A stretch of DNA of 64,000 nucleotides from Stemphylium vesicarium (lineage: Eukaryota; Ascomycota; Dothideomycetes; Pleosporales; Pleosporaceae): assembly GCA_004380135.1 (NCBI GenBank), contig QXCR01000059.1, forward strand, positions 62,001-126,000, in the 5' to 3' direction. A program made the position numbers and the translations under genes. This document shows, piece after piece, positions 35,832 through 47,942 of this stretch. Under the pieces are notes generated by a model. It was given only the letters and a program-made list of their open reading frames with translations. It did not search any database and was not told the DNA's origin. Every line of letters begins with the position of its first letter. The stretch's first letter is position 1.

Positions 35832-38800
35832 AGCGACCACCTTTGAAGCTCTTCGTTCCTGTATAGAGAATGACGCCCGTTCTCTTGTCGAATTGATATA
35901 GCGTCATGAGATACGGAATTTGACTAACGGATCGAGAATGAGGCGCGACTTGCATATTTCTAGATTGCTGCATCCTCAGTGTCATGGCCAATATTCTTGG
36001 TAGGTCTTGTTTGTGTACATAATCAGCATTAGTTACAGCAGGAAGACGGCTGGCTATAGGACGTGATTGTCGTCTACCATGGTTCATGTGGTACGGCGAC
36101 GCGTCCACGAGCCGCATAATATCTAGCATCAGTCCACGCGACAGAAGTCCGCACAACTTAGCCCATGATGTACCAGAAGTTGTTTTGCTGCTAGAGGTCG
36201 TGTCGTAAGTAACTCTGCAAGTCACTATCTGCAATTTCATAGCAGCAATCAATGACCGCGCTGTAGTATGATCAGTTCCCGTGGGTTTCGTCTACGTAAC
36301 GGTTGCGATGTTGTTGAGGTCCAATGTGAAGGTGAGCAGGGCAATGCATTGGCCTACCTTCCCCATGGCTCCGCCGGTCCCTGTACCAGGATTCCATCGC
36401 GGAGTCGAGGAAACCCGCCAATGCTACGCGAAGGATCGTTCTGAGAACATAACTCCATCCCCTAGCTATGAAACACGGTCCTCCATGCCGTGTGGTTTAT
36501 GCTTGTGGCAAATCCTGAGGTGATATTATGTAATTTCCGATTCGATCGAACGCTTCATACAAAACCTTGCTCCAAGACATGTTCGAACATCTGTAGTGCA
36601 GGAAGACACAGCCCTAGAGAAAAAGAAAAAAGACAAGATATACTGAACGTTGTCGTGGTAGGTATCCAGGGCGAAAGCGACAAGCGGAACAAAGTGGAAT
36701 ACCAACATCGTCATGACGATGGATGGTTCTGGCCCTGCTTCGTGTACCAAATGGTAAGATGATGAACCGGATGTCGGCCACGCTAGATTTCTTGTACGCC
36801 GAATACCGCAGCCCTGTCGGATTACTGCCTCAACATGAAACAGTCGATCCGGCACCCATCCTTGTGGGAATAATGTGTGGCGCAGCCCGTGGCTTTGGAG
36901 TTGAAAGTGGCGCATACTCCACTTGGCGTGCAACTACCTGTGGCTTTATATCGACGACGATCATTGTGCTGATGAGTACTGTTCAAAAAGGTGAGTTTGT
37001 TTTACTGTTTGAACGCAGGGTGGAAGGGTCCGAAGTCCGTTGCTTGCTGATAATCATCAGAGCCGCAGCTGACTTGCATGCGCCACATACTCAGCCACTG
37101 TTCCACAAAGTGCGGTACCCGACCCACTACCAAGAACACAGAGCTCTGACTGTCGGTCGAGAATACCGGGCGCATTCGGAAGTACTTGTTTTTGGAAAAT
37201 TAGCCAAAAACCCAATGGTGACTGGGAATGATGGAGCTCAAGATTGCTGATTCGTGGAATCTCCAGGAAGCTCAATATTGTTCCGCTGTCGCCTAGCTTT
37301 GAAGCCGCGGTTGTTTTCTCCGAAACCTGGGGATTCCAAAGCCGATGCACTGCCGTGCTGCATGCACGCCACGACGCACTCCAGCATGCACCCCATATTG
37401 TTCAAAACTTTTCCGTCCACAACTGACATTGTGATCATGAAGTGTCACGAGGAGAGGAGATGTAGTGTTCCCGATGAGGCTGATCTAATTGTGTAGCGTA
37501 AGTGAGTCAGTTTCATTCACTCTTTTCTGGAACCGTCCTGGATGCCTTGACACTGGACATGTTCTCCTGAGTTCGGGGCCTGCCGAAAAAACTGTCTGGG
37601 CAGTGATCCACTGTGCTAGAAGAGTCATGCAGCACGATCTGAATACATTCATGCTGTACCATGACAGAGGGTATGTCGTTTTTCTCGTCCGCCTTCTTGA
37701 AACGTCGTCGTCTAATCGCCGTCGCGTGTGTTCGTATTGGGTGGGCTTCGGAGAATACCGAATACCATACATAGGTACCCACCGTACCGCCACCAAGAGA
37801 CGCCGTCGCACTCACAGCGGCGAACAGCGCATACTTAGATTAATCTTCAATCAAAGCTGCTTCATGTGTCTCCATTTCCTGACTCTTGTGATAGCTTTCG
37901 CGCATACCAAGCCGCCGCTGTGAACTTATCGCTAGCCCGGCGCAAGCGTGCTCCCGCTGCCGACCTACTTGCGCGGGTTGTATCCGTGCCACACTTGGCT
38001 GGGAGGATGTAGACCGAATGCAGTCAAGAAACTACGCGAAGGATTCTCGGAGACATTCAGCTGTTGTGGGTGAGAGTGGGTTTTGATTGCCGCTGTGTGA
38101 CATCTGACTCCGGCGCACCTTCCTATGATCACTCGGCTCTTTCTGGCGCCTCGCGCGGTTCGTGATGTCCATCAACACTGCAGCCCTGGAGCATCTCCCG
38201 CCATTCAATCTAATCAGTACCCTGCGGAGCTTGTATACAATAGACTCCGGCGAAATACCGGTTGGCGGATATACTCGTCCGAAGATGAGATGACGGGGTG
38301 TTTGCAGCGCTAAGCCTTACGCTACAGGGCATCTTGACCAAAATGTGCAAGCGCCAACACATTAGGGAGCTTGGTAAACGTTTCATGTCCATGAATACCA
38401 TGCCAAAATCGCAGGGCATCATCCGACGTTCAGAATTGCAGGTGCCTTGGAATGCACCTTTCTAGCACCAAGCTTTCACAGCACCGTCTTGGCAGTAATG
38501 TAGTGTCGGGCGGAAAGCCCACTGCCAAGAGAGAGGGATGCCATTGTGGAGTTCCGCGAATGAGCTGTCGATAAACCAAGGAGGGAGGTCCCGATCTGGT
38601 AAGATGAAATGACTAGGAATGCATTAGGTTGACTGTAGAGTAGATGTGACAAAGAGGAGGTAGGAAGGTGACAGAGTGTTGTGTGCCATCTTATAAGTAG
38701 GACTGAATATCCACCGGTTAAGTCTATCATCCAGCAGCCTGGAGCAGTTTGACTTTCAAGCCTGCTACTACACTCTTTATCAGTCCACTTCCGTTTCACC

Positions 38801-38845
38801 TTCCGCTTCATCACCGCCTTCTTGAAACATCAACACAGCTTCACC
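35832..38845. other. Intergenic, pectate lyase promoter at the right end
   Basis: No gene recognised in 3 kb. Open frames such as 36723-37250 (+) and 37489-37923 (+) have no motifs. The frame at 35773-36252 (-) overlaps the RING gene start and cannot be spliced to it in phase. Confidence 0.4.
38692..38698 (+). promoter_or_regulatory. TATA-like element of the pectate lyase gene
   Basis: TATAAGT, 154 bp before the start codon of the PL3 gene, followed by a pyrimidine-rich leader. Confidence 0.5.
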
Positions 38846-39669
38846 ATGAAGTTCGCCGGAATCATCGCTGCCGCTACGGCTCTCCTTCCTGCTGCTCTTG
38901 CATGCAATGGATACGCTGGAGGTGTCCCTTCTGCTGTTGGTACCAAGACCAACAGTAAGGTCATCGAGATCGCTGCCGGCCAGACCTTCGACGGTCAGTG
39001 GTACAGGTACGACCGCGGCAGTGGTGCCTGCTCTGGCCAGTCTGAGGGTGGCGCTGCCGATGCCGTCTTCTTGCTCAAGGAGGGTGCTACACTGCGCAAC
39101 GTGATCATTGGCAAGAACCAAGTAAGTCCATATGCTGCTATGATAATGACAGGGATGGTACCAACTGACTCTTTTTAGGCCGAAGGTGTCCACTGCCAGG
39201 GCCACTGCACTCTCGAGTTCGTGTGGTTCGAGGATGTCTGCGAGGACGCCATCTCTATCAAGGAGGACAAGGCCGGCAAGCAATCCTGGATCATTGGTGG
39301 TGGCGCATACCACGCTTCGGACAAGGTCGTCCAGCACAATGGCTGCGGTACCGTAAACATCATCAATTTCTACGTTAACGACTATGGCAAGCTCTACAGG
39401 TCTTGTGGAAACGTGAGTGTTCCAAACATTAGAAAAGTCGTTAGGGGCGTAACTGACCAGATAAACAGTGCTCTTCCCAGTGCAAGCGTAACGTCTACAT
39501 TGAGGGTGTCACTGCCGTCAAAGGAGGCGAGCTGGCCGGTATCAACAGCAACTACGGTGACACTGCTACCCTCAAGAACGTTTGCTCCGACGCGAAGACC
39601 AAGTGCCAGATGTACACTGGCTGCGCTGGTGGCTGCGAGCCTAAGAAGGCCGGTACCTGCTCTGGCTAA
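38846..39669 (+). CDS. Secreted pectate lyase, family PL3
   Basis: Model: join(38846-39121, 39179-39412, 39469-39669), 236 residues; all introns are phase 0 with GTAAGT or GTGAGT donors. A signal peptide ([19 protein letters not shown], cleavage near residue 19) is followed by a compact PL3 beta-helix. The segments [61 protein letters not shown] and [19 protein letters not shown] are typical of this family, as is the cysteine-rich C-terminus. The enzyme cleaves pectate in plant cell walls by calcium-dependent beta-elimination outside the cell. The length agrees with the usual 230-250 residues. It points to a plant-associated lifestyle. Confidence 0.93.
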
Positions 39670-40644
39670 GCTCATTTAGTTTTCCAAGCAGTGATTTGAA
39701 CTGATCGCTGATCGGAGCCATGGTTGAGGTGGAGGATTTTGGAACGACTCTTTTTCTTGTGAATATTCCTTGCTTTTGTATATACTTTCTTCTTTCGTAA
39801 AATTCTATTGCACTCTGTTTCGCAGAAGTACACACTCCCTTCGCGTTGCCAGTCTATGTTACTGCATTACCGTAATCTCGCGTGTAAGAAAGCTGTTGAC
39901 TATCGTGACATTAGTTTGGAGAATCTATGCACAACAATCTTTCGGGCTTTCCATCCCGAATGTCTAGACCCGCTTGACCCATTGGAATTCAACGCTATAA
40001 ACTTGAGGGTCCATTGAAAACATCAATGTGCCAAGTCGCTGTTGAGTTGGGATGATGCTGCGGGTACGCATGCATGAAGACGAGAAAATGACATAGGAAT
40101 CGGGACACGCGATTAAATAGGTCTGGCTGGCGCTATGCTACTGTTGGCACGCTAAATCCGCCCTTTCGCGACCGGAACGCGTCCAACACCCGCAAATGAC
40201 ATCAAGGTATCATCCTTCACATTGTTACTCCCCACCAAACTCCCCAAACCAATTCATTTCGTCCTAGCTATAAGCTCCGTGGCCCATGGTTGTCGTTAGT
40301 TTTGGTCCCTGGTTGTCGGCTGCAGGCGGCTAATTCGGAGAATTCTTGTGTGGCTGGAAAACCGAGCAGAAGCAACGTCCGAGTGCGCAGATAGCTGCAC
40401 GCTTCATCTCATTCGTGGGTACATCAACTGGCGGTCGGGTGTCGCGTTGGAAAGCCATCTCGCGCTGAGGCGCGTAATCGCGGGAAGTCCTTTGGCAGCG
40501 TAGAAGCTGCGTTCGCAGCGCTGCGGCACCTGAGCAGAACTCGGGGCACTGGGCTGTCAACAGCGACTTTTCGCGAACCCCAAACGAGCGACATCACTGA
40601 TTCTTCATTCATCCAGCCAGCCCCAGGCCGGGCCGTGCGCAAAT
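39670..40644. other. Intergenic region
   Basis: No gene recognised. It holds the 3' end of the pectate lyase gene and the promoter of the next plus-strand gene. Confidence 0.4.
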
Positions 40645-42782
40645 ATGGCGACCCGAGAGCCGACATATCAGTTTGCCGCAACCGCGAGAGAATGCGAGTT
40701 AATCCGAGCTATACGAGCCGTCGAAAATAGCATCACGCCTATCAAGCAGACTAGGCTGTAGGTTCTGGTCTTGGCAAGGGTCCTGGAACACAATTGACGC
40801 GTGTAGGTACCAAACTCTGGAGCTCTCTGTCAAAGATGAAGACGGCGATTCCCTTGGTAGTTGTTTAATCAGCCCAGAAGATATTATGATGGAGTTCCTT
40901 CGCGCAGGGGTGGGCTTTTACCAAGGGATGATGAAAGAACACGTTCAGCAATCTGAGCGCTCAACAGAAGTTGACGAGGGTGTTCACATTGAGGACGACG
41001 AATCCGTCTCTGGGTCTCAGACACAAGAGGTTCCCGAGGACTCGACTGAGCAAGAAGACGAAGAAAAGACCATATCGTGGGACACCATAAAGGAATCCAT
41101 CATCCCTTCGAGCGTTAAGGAAGTCACCTTCACGCTTGATGATGATCATTCGACGTTGTCCCACAAAGAGGAACTGCAATCCCAATTTCCGGGCGTTGTC
41201 ATTGCGATACCTAGCGAAGGGACTCAAAAGGAGCAAACTCCGAAAAACCAGGAACTTGAAAAGCCCAAAGGAGTCAAGCAGATGATTATTAGGCTTGACG
41301 AAATCGAACTAGCGCAAGACCCGAGCCTCGAAGATTTCATGCGAAAGATATATCCATGGGCTTCGATTGAATTAAAGGTTGGTCCAAATACATCAAAAAA
41401 ATGCAGACGCGTTGCCGAACCCAACCCTATCTCGTCACACAAAGCAGATCCTATCAAACATATACAAGACCTCGCCGACTACGTTTCGGAACCACCAGAC
41501 GAGGGGGAATTCAGCTACAAATGCCCATTATTTGAATCGTGGGGTACCCTGCCATTCCAGATAAAGCTTGAGATTGCTCACGCTCGAGCGATTCAAAATC
41601 ACCATGGCAAGGTAGCTGATGGCAACGGATGCAGCCACTGTGTAAGCCAAGGTCGTCTTTGTAAAGTCTACCCCACGCAACTTGCCAACTTGACCCACAT
41701 ATCATTTGGTCACTCTTGTCAGAACTGCCGGCTCCAGAGACTGCAGTGCGATCTCCCCGCTGCTGGGAAGGATCGGCGTCCAAGCGCAGCCACAGCCCCA
41801 GCAGCACTCAGAGTCGACACCAATTCACCCGTTCCGCCGCCTGCTGCAAACGCCACACCGAGATCCCTAGCATCAAGAATGACACTATCTGACGGGACCA
41901 GGCTTGGAGGCAAGGAGGATACCAGCGGGACGCGTGGCGGTGCAATACAGTTTCGCACTCCTACTAGCGCGAACGCCAACGGATCCTTAGTGGACTTTGC
42001 GCACGAGCTCGGCATTACGATACCTATCAAAGCGATTCCTGTCATCTACTCCATGTATAAGCTTTTGAGATATTCAAGACAAGTTACTCCCCATGGAGTA
42101 CACGGCGGAACGCTACAGCAATACTACGAGAACCTGGTGACATTGTACATCCTCACGTACAAGCGCAAGGAGTACGACCTCGCGTATATCATCTTACTAC
42201 GCTTTCAAAACACCAACCACACGAAGGCCGAGGAACTTCCGAACGAAGCTAATGTTGTCCGAGCATCTGAACACCTTCCAACCGCCAGCCCGATGAACCC
42301 GCTGGATCACGATTTAATACGGTTTTCTTTGGGGCAACGAGAGTCTGGGGAGTTACGACGAGTTCATGAACAATCATCTCGAACTGAGAGAAAAGATTCC
42401 TGTATTCACCAAAATGCTCTACGAGATCTCACTCATTCGCGATAGCCACATCCCAGGAAGGGACGCCGCGGTATTGAGAAGATGGTGTAACGTCCACAAC
42501 CGTTCAGCTCGCATGCCGGAGGATGAAGAGATGTGTGAGATTTCGATGAGGGATATTCAGCTAACGCTTGAAGAGGCCGACAGGCAAGAGGCCGAGCGCG
42601 AGTTGGAGCATGCCAAAGACATACGGAGACGGGAAGGTCGAGGACAGGGAAATAATAGCTTCAGGTCTACTTCACCTTCCGTAGGCGAGAAGAGAAGGAG
42701 GGAAGGGTCGCCAGCTCCGCGGCCATATAAATCCGCTAGAGGTGGGCGGGGAAGAGGCAGAGGTTGTGGCCTCACTAGATGA
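40645..42782 (+). CDS. Hypothetical protein with a cysteine cluster; reading frame possibly broken
   Basis: Exon 1 is 40645-40757 (MATREPTYQFAATAREC...), joined by a 49-nt intron (GTAGGT donor, GTGTAG acceptor) to a long exon from 40807. The frame then runs to a stop at 42445, but a coding-like sequence continues in another frame to 42782 (SLGSYDEFMNNHLELREKI, then RRWCNVHNRS and a basic RGGRGRGRG tail). An 85-nt intron at 42257-42341 would restore frame and give 667 residues, but its donor, GTCCGA, is poor. The alternative is a frameshift near 42290. The protein has an acidic N-terminus and a Cys cluster near residues 310-350 (CSHCVSQGRLC and SCQNCRLQRLQC) that may bind zinc. A helical region follows. 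I recall similar proteins in other dothideomycetes but know no function. Confidence 0.55.
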
Positions 42783-43220
42783 GATTCCTTTTGGTATTTC
42801 GGGAGGTTTGTTTTGTTTAGCGTTTCCGCGAATTTTTATCCATTTATTTCTACGCCTGTCTCCCGTTAATCGTTTTGCGCTGTTTTCTTGACAAGTGTTA
42901 TCGTGGATCGTCATCTCCATGCACCTAGCCATCTTACGGATACCGTACTCTCAAGTTACTCCAATGAATCATGAAAATCGGGGAAGCAAATTTCAAGGTA
43001 TAGATGCGAGTTATGTATGTTCTCATAAAGGAGTGGCAGTAGCTAGCTACTTGACCACGATACGGACACCAAAGGAATGACCAAGTTTCAGAAAGACACA
43101 GACAATACTCCAAAACAGCTATGCGAAGAGTCCCAAATGAAACAGACCGTCCTCGCCCAACCCCCACACTTGTATTACCCTCTCCCCCCCCCCCCCTTCT
43201 ATCGCCAGCCAACCGCCTAC
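42783..43220. other. Convergent intergenic region
   Basis: Contains the 3' ends of both flanking genes and a C tract at about 43187-43197. No gene recognised. Confidence 0.4.
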
Positions 43221-43616
43221 TCACAACTCACACTCAATGGTAAAAGCCGTAACATCCGTAGGCACATCCTGCTCAACGTTGCCATCCAAATCAATAACAG
43301 TGTTGAAAGCAGTCAACACGGCCTCGAACTCCAGGTTCGCGGGGTTGGCAACCGTGCACTGAACGAGATTGCCCGCGCCGGGGGTGACGTTTTGCAGCGA
43401 GGTAGCGAGGACCTGGGGGCCGAAGGTGGCGCTGAAGAGTTGGCCAAAGGTCACGGGGCCGTTGTTGACGATCACGTCGGCATTGGCGGTTTGCATGGAA
43501 ACGCCATTGGCGAGGTGGATGGTGAAGGGTTGGGCGACTTGGCGGGGGAGTGCTGGGGCCGCGAGGGCAGTGGTGAAGAGGGTGGTGAAGGTGGTGAGGA
43601 TGATTGAGGTCTTCAT
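43221..43616 (-). CDS. Small secreted protein, effector candidate
   Basis: Single-exon frame of 131 residues from the ATG at 43616; the open frame upstream of it is leader sequence. The signal peptide MKTSIILTTFTTLFTTALA is followed by APALPRQV, a typical fungal post-signal segment. The mature part (about 110 residues) is Thr/Asn/Val-rich with only two cysteines (LVQCTVAN and the C-terminal IECEL), which could form one disulphide. It has several beta-strand-like stretches such as EFEAVLTAFNTVIDLDGN. No enzyme motif is visible. Size, secretion signal and lack of known domain fit an effector or cell-wall protein, but no function can be given. A TATA-like element lies about 125 bp upstream of the ATG. 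Confidence 0.75.
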   Translation of the reverse strand: MKTSIILTTFTTLFTTALAAPALPRQVAQPFTIHLANGVSMQTANADVIVNNGPVTFGQLFSATFGPQVLATSLQNVTPGAGNLVQCTVANPANLEFEAVLTAFNTVIDLDGNVEQDVPTDVTAFTIECEL

Positions 43617-43636
43617 TTTGAAGGTTGTGGGTTGGG

Positions 43637-43664
43637 GATTGAAGATTGAAGATTGAAGATTGAA
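43637..43664. repeat. Four tandem copies of a 7-bp unit in a 5' leader
   Basis: GATTGAA is repeated four times without interruption, directly upstream of the small secreted protein start codon, and is probably transcribed as leader. Confidence 0.85.
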
Positions 43665-43739
43665 GACGGTAGAGAAGTTGTTGTTGCTTTTCTTGTTGTG
43701 TTGTGAGATGCATTCCAATCCAGCGAAGAACCGTCCCCT

Positions 43740-43748
43740 TCTTATACA
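43740..43748 (-). promoter_or_regulatory. TATA-like element of small secreted protein gene
   Basis: ATGTATAAG on the minus strand, about 125 bp before the start codon at 43616. Confidence 0.45.
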
Positions 43749-45121
43749 TCTCTTATCTCTTCTCTTACAGCCATCCCTTGACATTTCCATCACCGGGTCA
43801 TCACTTTTCTTCAGCAATGCCTCGATGCAGCATCATCGAAGTATCGTTTAAGAGGCTGAGCCCCCAAGAGACATGTCCGCTCAAAGTTTCGATTTCGGCG
43901 GAGGCTGCTTGGCATACGGAGCGGAAAGAAGTGGATGCATCGTCAGCCAAGCTGTCATGTGAATGGTCCGCCTCATTATTACTTGTAAGCACAAGATCGC
44001 GAGAATTGGCATCTGCGTCATGCTCGCGTTACTTTACGCAGGTTCGTAGGTGTTTAATGGAAAGGCAAGTTGCAGCCATCTTGATCCATCGGATTTCCCA
44101 CAAGAACCACTCGATTACTTCGACGCCCTCGTCATAGGTAATTTCGCAGTCGCCAGCAGCTTGCTCAAGATATTTAGTCCCAAGCTCACCCAAGTCTCGA
44201 TTGGTGCAGTAAGCGAAAGCATATCGCTATATTTGCTCGCATGCTGACGAATTCGGAACATATCGGCCTTATTCCATCGGTGGCCGATTCTGGGCGTGTT
44301 GAGCTCGTAGCAAAATCCGGGGAAGTGATGTAAAGGCCAGGATCTCAAATGGGAGAGTGTTTCTTTTTTTGCGTACAATTAGGTTTGGCTTGGTCTATTT
44401 GGAATATAGCTAAGACAGTTGTAGTAATCTTGCAGTCTTCTTTTGGGAAAGTGGAATAGATGCTACGCTTGGCCTACTGCATCGGGTTACTCCTGAGTGA
44501 ATTCAGGGAAAGAAGAGTGATGTAGGCCACGCGGTTTGTCTACTGTCCGCACCAATTTTCTATACCGGAAACCTTGAACCAAGACAGCAAATGGTTGAAG
44601 GATGGTGATCTCAATGACAACAGAGGTGATTCGCTAGATCTTATGCGGTGCATCAAGGCTGCACATGCACTCATGGCGTCGAGGTTCTGATGGCTATGAT
44701 CTCGATGAGGGAGTCGAAGTAATCGTGTGGTTCTTGTGGTAATGCGGTGGATGTGAATGGCTGCAACTTGACACTCATCCCATTGCGTCGACCAACGTCG
44801 ACACTCGGCTCCGGATAGCTACACAATGCCCAAAAGTTTGTAGTTGGTGTTTGTGAAAAAGTCGCTCTTACCGACCAGTGAGTTTGTAGAGCTAAAAAGA
44901 ATCAATGTTGTCAGTTCCTTGTGTCTGTTTGCTCTTGCTTCGCAGACGAGGCTGAGATCTGGTTCTCGCTGCGCGAATGCGTGCCTGCTCAAGTGTCTAC
45001 CCCGCACTCTAAGCTGCGTCACAACTCAGCTTTGTCGCTCTTCTCTTAGGCAGCAATCTTCTTCTTCTCCAAATGCTTCATCAGAGCTTTCCGTCTTTCA
45101 CACGCATACCAGCGCGAAAAG
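43749..45121. other. Intergenic region
   Basis: No gene recognised between the small secreted protein gene and the HET pseudogene. Only short frames are seen. Confidence 0.4.
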
Positions 45122-47075
45122 ATGATCGATGATAACTCTGAGGAAGCCGGCCGACGCTATTGCGCTCTTCGCCAATCGAACTCGGGGGAGCGTGGAGCGG
45201 CCCCGCCGCCCCGCTTTCACTACGAAGCCCTCCATCCCCGATTCATCCGCATCCTCGAGCTTCATCCCGGCAAACGTCCCGATCCCTTCGAAGGCTAGCT
45301 CATCGTCGCATCGATCGATAGCAACGTCAAGTACGATGCCCTGTCTTACGTATGGGGTGATGCTACACCAGCCAACCGTGTCATCGTCGATGGTGCTGCT
45401 ATACCGACCGCATGGAATCTTGCGAGAGCCCTAGAATATCTGCGCGACTTCAAGAGCTCGGAATCACTCAGAATCTGATCGACGCATTATGCATTAACCA
45501 ACACGACGAAGAGGAGCGTGCATCTCAAGTCGCAATGATGCGGTTGTTGTATTGGAAAGCCGAATGCGTTCGTGTCTGGATCCATGAGCCCGGTTTCGAA
45601 GAAGGTAGCCCGGCTGTTACAGCCCTACAGAAATTTGACCCTGAGCCAGAAGATGTACACTCCGGTCTAGGAGAGAACCCCCACCTTTGGGAACCTGTTG
45701 TACCGCTATGCCGAAAGTGCTTTTGGAGCCGAACATGGATGTGAGTATCCGAATGGGAACTTGGTGCTATGATCCGTTTATAGTCTTGTAAGCTGATTGT
45801 CCTAAGACGACAAGAGGTCTTGAACGCACAGCGGTTCGTATTTCATTGCATGAACGTCCATTTTGAAGACATAATAGTCGATCGTTTTATGCAAGCCGCA
45901 TGCAATGAACTGGGAGAATATATGGAGCACGGCACTCCTTTGGTAGCTTACGACACCCTGTATCATATCGGACGCACGGTGACATCAACGAAAGGAATAT
46001 GTGCAGTGTACGGCGAGAGTAGGCATAGAACATCTCTGACCAATTTGCTAAGAGGCGTGGTCGATTTGGAAGCCTCCAGGGCCAAGACCGTCTTTGTGCC
46101 ATCATGTATCTAGCTGAGGACTACGAAGAGGTAAATGTCGCAGTCGACTATGCTCAGAGTGAGGTTCAAGTTATTGTCACCGCCGCGGTCCACCGTGTTC
46201 TCCGGCATCAAGATCTCGCATTCCTGGACCATGCTTTTCATGAAGGAGAGTCTGATATCGGTTTAGTTGGAACTAGTGATGGAAAATCAGCACCCACCGG
46301 GATTCCAGGGGGATGGTTCGGACAGCGACAAGACAGCATGCAAATATGCAAGGACACTGTTGAAGATTGGCTAATCGAAACTCAGTGCTGACCCCAGGCT
46401 GCCGATTCGGGACGAATGCAGTTAAAGGTGCGTGGGGTACGAGCGAGCTTCGTACAACATAAGTTCAATTTTGAGCCTCTGTTATACTAGATAACCCTGA
46501 AAGAATTTTGGAACTCTGAGATCGGTACAATCATGCGAGAACAAGAGGCGGCTGTAGGAAAATTCCTATCGATTGAGATGTTTCACGCGATCGGTCTTCA
46601 CAATCCAAGACGACTAATACTAAGTAAGCATGAGGCGTACGAAGCTATCGAGATCGGGCTAGCGTATTTTTGAGAATTGATCGAAGATCCTGTGTGTCGA
46701 AATCGCGTTTTGGGGCCTATGGGTGATGGGATAACCGATCTACTGGAGTAGTTGAGTACTACGAACAAGGTAGCTCGACTTGTGCTCAATATGTTCCTGA
46801 ATGATTGCAGCTTCCAAACTCTCATCTGCGCAAAAGGGTACCATTACGATCAAGTACCACAATGCAATGTAAAAGAAGGAGACGAGATATGGCTGTTACT
46901 CGGATGCGAACTACCGGTCATCTTGCGCCTACACCCCAACGGCACATACCACCACGTATGTACCGCACACATACCAGCTCTCGTAGAGGAAGACGAAATG
47001 GTGCTCTTCGGGAGCGACATGCAGCCTGGTGGCACAATCAGAGAATGGACTGTCGAAGACATCCTGCTGGAATGA
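45122..47075 (+). pseudogene. Decayed heterokaryon incompatibility (HET) domain gene
   Basis: The HET domain is readable across frames: LSYVWGD, then the core motif IDALCINQ, then CFWSRTW joined by a short intron (GTGAGT at about 45741, acceptor near 45806) to IRQEVLNAQRF, then DRLCAIMYLAEDY. The C-terminal part ends with GDEIWLLLGCELPVILR, CTAHIPALVEEDE and REWTVEDILLE, usual for large HET proteins. Lesions I can see are a TAG at 45296-45298, a 1-nt loss at about 45477 inside the Trp codon of the core motif, a frameshift at about 46087, and stops at 46389, 46488, 46671 and 46749. HET proteins trigger cell death after fusion of unlike strains in fungi. This copy cannot encode a full protein. 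The well-preserved codons between lesions suggest fairly recent loss. Confidence 0.88.
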
Positions 47076-47278
47076 TCGAGATCAGCCAGACCACCCCAGC
47101 ATCACAGAAAGTTTGGAACCACGAGAGGCAATTTCAATGCAACATAGAGACTGTAAATTCATTGTTATTTTGGAACGAAGCCTCAAAGACCGATCATCGC
47201 CATTGCAGCGCGCGAAATCCCTACATCCCAATTCACTATTCACGCCAAGATCCCCCACAATCCCAACACCAACATCAC

Positions 47279-47795
47279 TCAAGCTGGAGGCGCAACAGGC
47301 GCAGGCACAGCTGAAGGTGGTGCTACGCAAAGCATCAGTTCCAGACCCAACCCCCAACCGCTCTGCAGAAAACTTACGAAAAGCCGGAAACCCACCCGTA
47401 GGCATCGGCGGCATATTACTCGGGAAGCCAGGAAAGCCTCCAGTGGGGAAAGGCGGCAGCCTAGTCGGAAATCCGCTAGTAGGAAACGGGGGCAAGTTTG
47501 TCGGGAGCCCTTCAGTCGGGAAAGGAGGGAGATTGGTTGGGAACGGACCAGTTGGGAAGGGCGGCATGCCACTGGGGAAACCGGGAGGTGGGCCTGAGGG
47601 GGTGGGTAAGGGGCCGGTGGGCATGGGTGGAATACCGATGGGGGAGGAGACTTGGCGTTCGATGATGGGGGCGGCAAGGGTGCTGGAGGTGTTAGGTATG
47701 AGATGGAAGGAGATGGGGAGGAGATGGAGAATGTGGAGTGTATTGGTGGGATCTATTCACCCTGCGGCCATGAGGAGGATGGTGGTGAACTTCAT
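47279..47795 (-). CDS. Secreted proline-rich repeat protein
   Basis: Model: complement(join(47279-47310, 47378-47682, 47761-47795)), 123 residues. Introns have GTGAAT/CTCCAG and GTAAGT/TTCAG ends, and both joins keep frame. Exon 1 is 35 nt, phase 2, and encodes most of the signal peptide MKFTTILLMAAGTLAA, with cleavage probably before APIIERQV. The mature protein consists of degenerate repeats of PPFPTG-type units (FPTNLPPFPTEGLPTNLP, GFPTRLPPFPTGGF) and ends PVPAPVAPPA. It has no cysteines, so it is probably an extended, cell-wall-associated or extracellular polypeptide. The paralogue-like gene at 49026-50100 has the same exon 1 length, phase and signal motif. I know no family name. Confidence 0.72.
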
Positions 47796-47890
47796 GATGG
47801 ACGATGGTGTTTGTATGTGTGAGAGAGGTCGGTCAGTCAAGGTAATATGGGAAGCTTTCCGATGTTCAAATGGAGTTCTCATACGTCGTC

Positions 47891-47896
47891 TTTATA
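47891..47896 (-). promoter_or_regulatory. TATA box of proline-rich gene
   Basis: TATAAA on the minus strand, 95 bp before the start codon at 47795. Confidence 0.6.
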
Positions 47897-47930
47897 TCCC
47901 TTCGCGACTATTTTCTGGACTCTTGAAAAG

Positions 47931-47942
47931 CCTACGCGTACC
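47931..47942. promoter_or_regulatory. CCTACGCGTACC element, copy 1
   Basis: Located 135 bp upstream of the proline-rich gene start and identical over 12 bp to the element at 50297-50308, in the promoter of the related gene. Its core ACGCGTAC fits the StuA/APSES consensus (A/T)CGCG(A/T)N(A/C) and contains an MCB box ACGCGT. A CTTGAAAA lies next to it (47923-47930), and the same octamer occurs near the second copy (50275-50282). Confidence 0.5.

Noticed and set aside
35773..36252. 159-codon frame upstream of the second RING gene
   Set aside because: It cannot be joined in phase through the GTATGT...TGTAG intron. A short exon starting at 35831 in another frame fits instead.
37489..37923. 144-codon plus-strand frame
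   Set aside because: It starts with a non-ATG codon, overlaps two antisense frames and has no motif.
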